Below are positions 1 to 4,609 of a stretch of DNA of 10,614 bases, piece by piece (positions within the stretch are counted from its first letter, which is position 1; every line of letters begins with the position of its first letter). Source of the stretch: Actinomycetota bacterium. Its GTDB lineage: Bacteria; Actinomycetota; Thermoleophilia; Gaiellales; Gaiellaceae. The notes beneath the pieces are model-generated. The model made no database searches and was not told the DNA's origin. It saw nothing but the letters and a program-made list of their open reading frames with translations. Where the stretch lies: positions 1-10,614 of the forward strand of contig JAIBJP010000052.1 in the NCBI GenBank assembly GCA_020029625.1. Reading direction: 5' to 3'. The position numbers and the translations under genes were made by a program.

Positions 1-526
1 TCGGCTTTGACCCAAGCTGGGCCTTCCAGTCGCGAAGGGCCTCCCGGGTGTTCCTGAACGCGAATTCGGCTGACTCCGGGAGCTCCTCCGGGTCAAACCA
101 GGCGACCTCGGCGAGCTCCTCGTCGAGCTCGAGCTCCCCGCCGGTGATCTGCGCCGTCCAGTAGAGATTGAGTGTGTAGATCCCCCCGTCGCCGTACCGG
201 TCCGGGTAGCCGCCGAGGAACTCGCCCGGTTCGATCCGGAGCGCGGTTTCCTCCTCGATCTCACGCCGAAGGGCCGCGACCGGCTCCTCTCCCTCCTCGA
301 TGAAGCCGCCGAGAAGATCCCAGAGACCTGCGCCCGGGTCGGCCGCGCGGCGGGCGAGGAGCACGCGCCCCTCACCGTCCAGGACGAGAGCGCTCGCTGT
401 CGGCGCCGGGTTCGCGTAGACCGTCAGCCCGCAGTTGGAGCAGCGCACAGAGCGCTCGTCGCGCTCGAGTTCATGCCGACAGCGCGGGCAGGTCTTCCAG
501 CCGGCGAGGAGCGGACTCTCTCCCAT
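1..526 (-). CDS. Nudix hydrolase with N-terminal zinc ribbon (3' end outside window)
   Basis: This gene runs off the left edge, and 175 codons are visible without a stop. Residues 13-32 hold a four-cysteine zinc ribbon (Cys13, Cys16, Cys29, Cys32), like the rubredoxin-type knuckle of NudC-related proteins. The Nudix box lies at about residues 74-96: Gly74, Glu80, then Arg88-Glu89 and Glu91-Glu92-Glu93. The glycine near the end of the box is replaced by Ala95. Enzymes of this fold hydrolyse nucleoside diphosphates linked to another group, using Mg2+ or Mn2+ bound by the box glutamates. The SQPWPFP-type motif of true NADH pyrophosphatases is not visible, so the substrate is unknown. The ATG at 526 directly precedes the ribbon. 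It has no clear ribosome binding site, but a -10-like CATACT ends 9 bases upstream, which suggests a leaderless mRNA. The enzyme is probably cytoplasmic. The family is secure; the substrate is not. Confidence 0.9.
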   Translation of the reverse strand, partial: MGESPLLAGWKTCPRCRHELERDERSVRCSNCGLTVYANPAPTASALVLDGEGRVLLARRAADPGAGLWDLLGGFIEEGEEPVAALRREIEEETALRIEPGEFLGGYPDRYGDGGIYTLNLYWTAQITGGELELDEELAEVAWFDPEELPESAEFAFRNTREALRDWKAQLGSKP

Positions 527-535
527 ACCATCGCA

Positions 536-563
536 AGTATGTCCACCGACCAGCCGGAGCCAA
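536..563 (-). promoter_or_regulatory. Candidate leaderless promoter of the Nudix gene
   Basis: On the minus strand there is a TTGGCT (563-558), a 16-base spacer and a CATACT (541-536), with the ATG 9 bases further on. The -10 hexamer keeps the most important positions, A at 2 and T at 6. This spacing would put the transcript start at or within a few bases of the ATG. It is a sequence match only. Confidence 0.4.
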
Positions 564-578
564 CCCCCGAGGGCACGC

Positions 579-866
579 GTGAGGCACCAGAGCGCGACCG
601 CGCATGAGCTAGCGCGGATCGCCGAGCTCGCGGGTCTCCCGGGCGAGACGCTCGCGCGTCTGGGCGAGCAGATGGAGCGCCGCGAACTCGCGCCCGGCGA
701 AGCGCTGGACGCGAGCGGGCGTTTTGGCGTCGTCCTGGCCGGAATGGTGCGTGGCCAGGCGGGGCTCCTCCGTCCCGGCGATACCTTCGCGGAGAGCGTG
801 ACCGCCTTGACGCCCGCGACCGTCGCGAGCTGCGAGCGGACTCTCTACGAGTCTTTCGTGGGCTAG
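579..866 (+). CDS. Short cyclic-nucleotide-binding-fold protein, degenerate pocket
   Basis: This 95-residue protein resembles the front and back of a CRP-type cyclic-nucleotide-binding domain. It has the N-terminal helices (ELARIAELAGLPGETLARLG), a strand pair around APGEAL and FGVVLAGMV, a LLRPGDTF turn, and the closing strand and helix TPATVASCERTLYESFV. The segment that normally lies between the GD(T/Y)FGE turn and the final strand, carrying the phosphate-binding arginine, appears to be deleted. cAMP binding is therefore doubtful. No DNA-binding domain follows. I chose the GTG at 579 because GAGGG (569-573) sits 5 bases upstream. The same frame is open further upstream, but that part is antisense to the Nudix gene and low in quality. 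The gene converges with the small membrane-protein gene and shares the bases CTAG with it at the stop. Its role is unknown; it could be a regulatory remnant or a partner protein. Confidence 0.7.
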   Translation: MRHQSATAHELARIAELAGLPGETLARLGEQMERRELAPGEALDASGRFGVVLAGMVRGQAGLLRPGDTFAESVTALTPATVASCERTLYESFVG

Positions 867-1045
867 CGCTTGAGCCGCGCCCGGGCGAACGAGCCCGGCG
901 AGTGGCCGCTCTTCCGCAGGCGTCTCACGGACGAGACGCGCCCCCAGCTCTGGATGGCTTCTGCGGCCGAGTTGATGCCGCCCACCAGGCGGAAGAAGAA
1001 GATTGAGAAGGCGTACCCGGCGACGATGACGATCCAGCTCCACAC
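863..1045 (-). CDS. Small single-pass membrane protein, unknown function
   Basis: This is a 60-residue protein with one hydrophobic N-terminal segment (about residues 2-24: WSWIVIVAGYAFSIFFFRLV). A basic, Ser/Arg-rich tail follows (VRRLRKSGHSPGSFARARLKR), which by the positive-inside rule should face the cytoplasm. The GTG start lies 7 bases after the stop of the serine hydrolase gene. AGGA, in the last codons of that gene, lies 10 bases upstream of the GTG, so the two genes are probably one transcript and may be translationally coupled. The opposite-strand frame over the same bases gives a charged, non-membrane peptide and is taken as a shadow. I do not recognise a family. Possible roles include a membrane accessory of the hydrolase, but nothing in the sequence proves this. 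Confidence 0.6.
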   Translation of the reverse strand: MWSWIVIVAGYAFSIFFFRLVGGINSAAEAIQSWGRVSSVRRLRKSGHSPGSFARARLKR

Positions 1046-1052
1046 GTCGCTG

Positions 1053-1853
1053 TCATCCTAGCTCCGCGAGCACGGCGTCGGAGAGTCGCGGCCAGGCCTC
1101 CTTGGCCCAGTCTCCGAAATCGAGGTCGCTGAGGGAGGCACAGGCGGCGCCCACGTCGGGATCGACCCAGAGGAAGGAGCCCGAACCACCGAAATGCCCG
1201 AAGGTGCGCTCGGAGTTCCGAGTCCCGGTCCAGTGAGGCGACTTCGAGTTCCGGAGCTCGAAGCCGAGGCCCCAGTCGTTCGGCTCGAAGCGGCCGAGCT
1301 CCGGAATGACGCCGGCGAGGCCCGGGAACGCGACCGAGGTTGCCTCCGCGAGGGTCTCAGGCGCGACAAGCCGCGGATCGAGCAGCTCCCGCGCAAACGC
1401 GAGGAGGTCATCGAGCGGGCCGCGCAAGCCGGCCGCCGGCGAGCCCTCGAGTCGTGTGGCGCCGAGGCCGAGCGGGTCGAGCACCGCGGCGCGCAGATAC
1501 TCCTCGAACTCCATCTCGGCTCGCTCCGCCACCAGCTCGCCGAGAACCTCGAACCCGGTGTTCGAGTAGATCCGCCGCTGGCCCGGACGCGCGATCGGCT
1601 GTCCGCCCTCGAACGGCAGGCCCGAGGCGTGGGCGAGCAGGTGCCGGACGGTAGAGCCCTCGGGCCCTGCGGGCTCGTCGAGGTCGACGATTCCCTCCTC
1701 CGCGGCGATGAGCGTGGCCGTCGCGGTGAAGAGCTTCGTCACGGAAGCCCAGCCGAACTCGCGTCCCGTTGGGCCGCGCACCCATCTCCGCTCGCCGGAG
1801 ACGACGCCGGCGGTGGCGATTTCCGCCGGCCAGCCGTCGATCTCTTGCAGCAT
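1053..1853 (-). CDS. Serine hydrolase, class C beta-lactamase / penicillin-binding-like family
   Basis: This 266-residue enzyme has the three landmark motifs of the beta-lactamase class C/DD-peptidase fold. SVTK (nucleophile Ser37, general base Lys40) is preceded by the usual GWASV context. Tyr96-Ser-Asn98 lies in IYSNTGFEVLGEL, which is typical of the family. HFGG (His220-Phe-Gly222), in a GHFGGSGSFLW context, replaces the KTG box as it does in many EstB-like esterases. The protein is short for the family (often 350-400 residues) and has no signal peptide, so it is probably a cytoplasmic esterase, amidase or peptidase rather than a resistance enzyme. The ATG at 1853 is preferred because GATACT ends 9 bases before it; a TTG two codons upstream is possible. 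It is followed after 7 bases by the small membrane-protein gene and is divergent from the Rid gene. The fold is secure; the substrate is unknown. Confidence 0.9.
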   Translation of the reverse strand: MLQEIDGWPAEIATAGVVSGERRWVRGPTGREFGWASVTKLFTATATLIAAEEGIVDLDEPAGPEGSTVRHLLAHASGLPFEGGQPIARPGQRRIYSNTGFEVLGELVAERAEMEFEEYLRAAVLDPLGLGATRLEGSPAAGLRGPLDDLLAFARELLDPRLVAPETLAEATSVAFPGLAGVIPELGRFEPNDWGLGFELRNSKSPHWTGTRNSERTFGHFGGSGSFLWVDPDVGAACASLSDLDFGDWAKEAWPRLSDAVLAELG

Positions 1854-1861
1854 CAGCAAGC

Positions 1862-1868
1862 TAGTATC
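1862..1868. promoter_or_regulatory. Overlapping divergent -10 elements for the hydrolase and Rid genes
   Basis: TAGTAT (1862-1867, plus strand) ends 7 bases before the Rid GTG at 1875. GATACT (1868-1863, minus strand) ends 9 bases before the hydrolase ATG at 1853. The two hexamers share six bases of one near-symmetric element, so RNA polymerase could start in either direction from the same melted region. Neither start codon has a convincing Shine-Dalgarno sequence, which fits leaderless transcripts. No clear -35 was found for either. Confidence 0.5.
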
Positions 1869-1874
1869 GCCCGG

Positions 1875-2285
1875 GTGACACCGAACGCGGATGCGTTGCA
1901 GCGCCGACTCATCTCGTCCGGTTCGCTTTACGAGACCGTGGTCGGGTACTCACGGGCCGTCCGCGTCGGGGACCGGGTGTTCGTAGCGGGGTGCGCGGCG
2001 ATCATGCCGGACGGCGCCGACCCGCCCTCGGACTCGTACGGGCAAGCGAAGCGCTGCATCGAGAGAATTGGGAGTGCTCTGGAGGACGCCGGCGGCTCGC
2101 TCGCCGACGTCGTGCGGACACGGGTCTACCTGACGCCGGCCGCCGACTTCGAGGCCTTCGGCCGCGCGCACGGAGAGGCCTTCGGCGTGATCCGGCCGGC
2201 GAACACGACAGTCGTCGTCGCAGCGCTCATCGATCCGCGCTGGTTGATCGAGATCGAGGCCGAGGCTGTGATCGCACAAGCGTGA
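1875..2285 (+). CDS. Rid family protein (YjgF/YER057c/UK114), arginine-less type
   Basis: This 136-residue protein has the full Rid fold: an N-terminal strand with GYSRAVRVGDRVFVAGCAA, a central helix (QAKRCIERIGSALEDAGGSLADVVRTRVYLT) and the closing IRPANTTVVVAALIDPRWLIEIEAEAV. Family members usually form trimers, with active sites at subunit interfaces. RidA itself deaminates reactive 2-imino acids made by PLP enzymes and needs an arginine (Arg105 in E. coli, in PARS). Here the aligned residue is Asn110 (PANT), so classical imine deaminase activity is unlikely; it belongs with the Rid groups that lack this residue. The GTG start is chosen because translation from it gives a normal family N-terminus and a TAGTAT element lies 7 bases upstream. 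The stop codon overlaps the left arm of a strong hairpin. The protein is probably cytoplasmic. Confidence 0.92.
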   Translation: MTPNADALQRRLISSGSLYETVVGYSRAVRVGDRVFVAGCAAIMPDGADPPSDSYGQAKRCIERIGSALEDAGGSLADVVRTRVYLTPAADFEAFGRAHGEAFGVIRPANTTVVVAALIDPRWLIEIEAEAVIAQA

Positions 2286-2308
2286 GCGGGCCCGGAGGCC
2301 CGCTCACG
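2281..2308. terminator. Hairpin between convergent genes, probable bidirectional terminator
   Basis: The arms cgtgagcgggc (2281-2291) and gcccgctcacg (2298-2308) are perfect complements of 11 bp. A further C-G pair closes a CGGA tetraloop. The hairpin begins inside the last codons of the Rid gene and lies 20 bases past the end of the convergent secreted-protein gene. There is no T-run on either side, as in many terminators of GC-rich actinobacteria. Confidence 0.7.
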
Positions 2309-2328
2309 AGAGACCCTGAACGACTGGG

Positions 2329-2826
2329 CTACGCGGTCTGCGTGCGGCCCATATGGCGGGTGGCGATGAGCGCCGCTCCGCCTGCCAGGACGAGAATCAG
2401 GGCGAGTCCGGCACCGATGCGGGCGTCGCTCCAGTCGCCGCCGGGCGAGGACACGACCTGCGGCGTCGAGACGCTGCGCGGCGCGAGCCGCACGTTCTCG
2501 ATCAGATCGCCGGACCGGACCTCGTTCCGCGGCTGCAGACGGGCGACCTCGATACCGTCGCGCGCCTTCAAGTAGTCGTTGAGGCCAGCGTTCGGCAACC
2601 CGATCGGGGTAGCCGTGTTGACGCTCGAGACGTTCGAAGTCCACTCGTACCTGGGAAAGTCGGTTACGAACGGCACGAATGTGTCGCCCGTGACCTGGTT
2701 CGCCGGGTTCGGCATTCCAATCCCCGAGTCGACGCGCGCCTGCGCGACGGCCGGGACGACCAGCGCCACGACTGCGAAGCCCAGCACCATCCGCTTGATC
2801 ATCCAGTTCCGCTTCCACTTGCGCAT
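2329..2826 (-). CDS. Secreted, C-terminally membrane-anchored protein of unknown function
   Basis: This is a 165-residue protein. It has a basic N-terminus (MRKWKRNWMIKR), a hydrophobic core at about residues 13-28 and a likely signal peptidase site after Ala-Gln-Ala30. The mature part, up to about residue 135, is polar and rich in Asn, Pro and Ser, with DYLKARDGIEVARLQPRNEV near its middle. A hydrophobic segment at about residues 136-156 (ARIGAGLALILVLAGGAALIA) and a short basic tail (TRHMGRTQTA) would anchor it with the tail inside the cell. It has no cysteines and no LPXTG-type motif. The ATG at 2826 has good ribosome-binding sequences, AGGA 3 bases and GGGAG 9 bases upstream. It is convergent with the Rid gene. 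I do not recognise the family; a role at the cell surface is inferred only from topology. Confidence 0.8.
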   Translation of the reverse strand: MRKWKRNWMIKRMVLGFAVVALVVPAVAQARVDSGIGMPNPANQVTGDTFVPFVTDFPRYEWTSNVSSVNTATPIGLPNAGLNDYLKARDGIEVARLQPRNEVRSGDLIENVRLAPRSVSTPQVVSSPGGDWSDARIGAGLALILVLAGGAALIATRHMGRTQTA

Positions 2827-2880
2827 CTTCCTGCTCCCTTCGCTCGACCCCTCTGCCGATGCCCAACCAGACGGGGAAGC

Positions 2881-2918
2881 GGACGTTCTTCTTCCCTCGG
2901 GACGGACGTTCTTCTTCC
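2881..2918 (+). repeat. Direct repeat of 15 bp in the promoter region of the ligase operon
   Basis: The word ggacgttcttcttcc occurs at 2881-2895 and again at 2904-2918, with starts 23 bases apart, or about two helical turns. The region 2827-2948 between the divergent secreted-protein and ligase genes is otherwise without an ORF of good quality. Extending the ligase frame back to an ATG at 2859 would force the repeat to encode low-complexity Phe- and Ser-rich peptide, so I treat it as non-coding. Two sites on one face of the helix would suit a dimeric or cooperative regulator. Confidence 0.6.
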
Positions 2919-2937
2919 GTCCGGACGGGGATAGAGT
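2917..2937 (+). promoter_or_regulatory. Palindrome and -10 element of the ligase/peroxiredoxin operon
   Basis: A perfect 12-bp palindrome, ccgtccggacgg (2917-2928), lies directly in front of a -10-like TAGAGT (2932-2937), which is followed 11 bases later by the ATG at 2949. A weak -35 (TTCTTC, 2909-2914) would lie 17 bases upstream of the -10, inside the second copy of the direct repeat. The palindrome would then sit in the spacer, where a bound regulator could block or remodel the promoter. The sequence and symmetry are seen directly; the regulatory role is inferred. Confidence 0.45.
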
Positions 2938-2948
2938 TGTCGGGCCCG

Positions 2949-4148
2949 ATGAAGCAGATCTATCCCGCTTCGATAACCGGCAAGGGCTTCGCCCAGGGCG
3001 GGAGCGTGCTCGAGCACAAGTTCGGCGAGTCGCCTCCGTTCACCCTCGGAGTGGAGGAGGAGTACATGCTCCTCGACCCGGAGAGCTTCGATCTCGTCCA
3101 GCACGTGGACACGGTCCTCACGGCCGTCCAGGGCGGGGAGTTCACGGAGCGGATAGGCCCCGAGCTGATGCAGTCCGTCGTGGAGATCTCGACCCCGGTG
3201 TGCCGCACCGCTGGCGACGTCGACTCCGAGCTCCGCCGCCTGCGCTCCTACGTCACCGAGATCGCCGGCAGCAAGGACTTGCGGGTCGGATCGGCCGGGA
3301 CTCACCCGTTCAGCCTCTTCGAGCGCCAGCGGATCACCGCCCGCGACCGTTATCACAACCTCGTCGACCAGCTCCAGTACATCGCCCGACGCGAACTGAT
3401 CTTCGGGCTGCACATCCACGTCGCGGTCGACGACCCGGAGAAGGCGATCAAGGTCACGAGCGCCCTCCTCCTCCACCTGGCGGAGCTGCTCGCTCTCTCG
3501 GCCAACTCCCCGTTCTGGCGCGGAGAGACGACCGGCCTGGCGTCGAGCCGCCAGATGGTGTTCGCCGCCTTCCCGCGCTCGGGGCCGCCGCCGCGCTTCC
3601 GCGACTACGCGGACTACGCCGAGGTCGTCGGCCAACTGGAGAAGACCGGCTGTATCGCGGATTACACCCACATCTGGTGGGACATCCGACTTCATCCCAG
3701 GTTCGGGACGATCGAGGTGCGCGTGATGGACGCGATCAGCCGAGTGGAGGACACGACCGCCCTGGCCGCGTATGTCCAGGGGCTCGTGAAGCACTACTCG
3801 GACGCCTACGACGCGGGTCGCGAGCTGCCCTCCTACCACCGGATCCTGACCACCGAGAACAAGTGGCTCGCCGCCCGTTATGGGCTCGAGGCGCCGGTGA
3901 TGGATCTCCTCACCGGCCGGCGCAACCGCGTCCCGGTCGCCCAGCTCGTCCGCCGGGCGCTCCGTGAGATCGAGCCGCACGCGCGCGAGCTCGGCTCCGA
4001 GCGGGAGCTCGAGGGCATCCGAGACATCCTGGCGCGAGGCAACGGCGCCGACCGCCAGCTGCGCGTCTTCAACGCGAACCGAGACATCGTCGAGGTGGTC
4101 TCGCAGATCGCGGACGCGACCGAGGCTGCGCTGGTCGCGACGGCGTGA
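2949..4148 (+). CDS. Carboxylate-amine ligase, glutamate-cysteine ligase family 2 (YbdK-like)
   Basis: This 399-residue protein is typical of the GCS2/YbdK family of ATP-dependent ligases, which join glutamate through its gamma-carboxyl to an amine such as cysteine. Landmarks are FTLGVEEEYMLLD (31-43) with the glutamate cluster that binds metal and ATP, ELMQSVVEISTPVC (72-85), FGLHIHV (152-158), LSANSPFWRG (193-202) and WWDIRLHPRFGTIEVRVMDA (253-272). YbdK itself has only weak glutamate-cysteine ligase activity, so the true acceptor amine is open. The ATG at 2949 is preferred over the in-frame ATG at 2859. The added 30 residues would be low-complexity sequence made from the promoter repeat, and a -10 element lies 11 bases before 2949. 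The stop TGA overlaps the GTG of the peroxiredoxin gene (GTGA), so the two are co-transcribed and probably coupled. The enzyme is cytoplasmic. Confidence 0.92.
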   Translation: MKQIYPASITGKGFAQGGSVLEHKFGESPPFTLGVEEEYMLLDPESFDLVQHVDTVLTAVQGGEFTERIGPELMQSVVEISTPVCRTAGDVDSELRRLRSYVTEIAGSKDLRVGSAGTHPFSLFERQRITARDRYHNLVDQLQYIARRELIFGLHIHVAVDDPEKAIKVTSALLLHLAELLALSANSPFWRGETTGLASSRQMVFAAFPRSGPPPRFRDYADYAEVVGQLEKTGCIADYTHIWWDIRLHPRFGTIEVRVMDAISRVEDTTALAAYVQGLVKHYSDAYDAGRELPSYHRILTTENKWLAARYGLEAPVMDLLTGRRNRVPVAQLVRRALREIEPHARELGSERELEGIRDILARGNGADRQLRVFNANRDIVEVVSQIADATEAALVATA

Positions 4149-4609
4149 TCGCGGTCGGCGAGCAGGCGGCGGATGCCCGCATCTGGCTGACGCCGAACGA
4201 GGACGCGCGGCTGAGCGAGCTCGGTGAGCAGGGGCCGTACCTGCTCCTCTTCTACCTCTTCGACTGGTCGAGCACCTGAACGGACGAGCTGACCCTCCTG
4301 CGTGACAGGAAGGCGGAATTCGAAGCGGCAGGCGTAAAGACCTATGGCATTTCGCGAGACAGTCCCTGGTCGCACGTCGCCTGGGCGCAGGTGCTCGACC
4401 TCGGCGACACACCGCTCCTCTCCGACTGGAACGGCGAGGCGACACAAGGCTTCGGCGTGGAGCAGGACTACCGCGGCATGCGCGGCGTCGCCGAGCGAAG
4501 CGCCTTCCTCGTCGACGGAGACGGCATCATCCGCCGAGCATGGCGGTACGAGCACGGAGAGTTGCCGGACTTCGACGAGCTCGTCTCGGCCGCCCGCTCG
4601 CTCTCCTAA
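4145..4609 (+). CDS. Selenocysteine-containing AhpE-like peroxiredoxin (in-frame TGA = Sec45)
   Basis: Read through the in-frame TGA at 4277-4279, this frame gives a 154-residue peroxiredoxin with the usual AhpE-like length. It contains LLLFYLFDWSST-U-TDELTLL, in which the TGA falls exactly on the peroxidatic cysteine (position 45, as in M. tuberculosis AhpE). It continues with YGISRDSPWSHVAWA, LLSDWNGEATQGFGV and RGVAERSAFLVD, where Arg118 is the likely active-site arginine. The [S/T]xxC motif becomes Ser42-x-x-Sec45. The usual proline at position 38 is leucine. There is no cysteine anywhere, so it would work as a one-residue peroxiredoxin reduced by an outside thiol. It would reduce peroxides in the cytoplasm. 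TGA is an ordinary stop in six neighbouring genes, so the code is not generally changed. The GTG start overlaps the ligase stop (GTGA), and the N-terminus VIAVGEQAAD fits the family. The alternative is a nonsense mutation or a base error. Confidence 0.8.
4277..4313 (+). promoter_or_regulatory. TGA selenocysteine codon and candidate bacterial SECIS hairpin
   Basis: After the TGA (4277-4279) a hairpin can form: cctcctg (4294-4300) pairs with cagg (4306-4309) and agg (4311-4313), with A4310 bulged. The loop is CGTGA (4301-4305). The loop begins 21 bases after the TGA. Known bacterial SECIS elements have a small loop with a G in its first two positions, about 16-37 bases past the UGA, on a short GC-rich stem; this one meets all three. 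It is coding sequence at the same time and would bind SelB. Folding was done by eye. Confidence 0.6.

Noticed and set aside
435..578. Upstream extension of the cyclic-nucleotide-fold gene to the ATG at 435
   Set aside because: The added 48 residues are antisense to the Nudix zinc ribbon and are low-complexity Arg/Ser/Pro. The GTG at 579 has GAGGG 5 bases upstream.
539..607. A 22-codon ORF (starts MSTDQPEPTPEG) overlapping the cyclic-nucleotide-fold start
   Set aside because: It could be a leader peptide, or the true N-terminus if a frameshift were present, but it has no clear ribosome binding site and no supporting feature.
1194..1874. Plus-strand frame running into the Rid gene from 1194
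   Set aside because: This part is antisense to the serine hydrolase, whose catalytic motifs are intact; the Rid protein proper begins at 1875.
2859..2948. N-terminal extension of the ligase from the ATG at 2859
   Set aside because: The extra 30 residues are encoded by the direct repeat and palindrome and do not look like ligase sequence. A promoter element lies just before the ATG at 2949.
2579..3967. Plus-strand 462-codon frame over the ligase gene
   Set aside because: It is out of frame with the well-conserved ligase and made of Arg/Pro/Gly-rich sequence, so it is a shadow.
4145..4279. Peroxiredoxin as a simple pseudogene ended by a nonsense codon
   Set aside because: The stop is TGA and not TAA or TAG, it sits on the one codon where Sec is expected, a SECIS-like hairpin follows, and no other lesion exists. 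A base error remains possible without reads.
2799..4445. Long minus-strand frame (548 codons) across the ligase and peroxiredoxin genes
   Set aside because: It is rich in Arg, Glu and His with no domain. It is an antisense shadow that is common in GC-rich DNA.
4391..4609. A separate 72-residue protein starting at the ATG-like codon 4391
   Set aside because: It is the C-terminal half of the peroxiredoxin. Its sequence lacks the catalytic motif and continues the same frame back through the TGA to the GTG at 4145.
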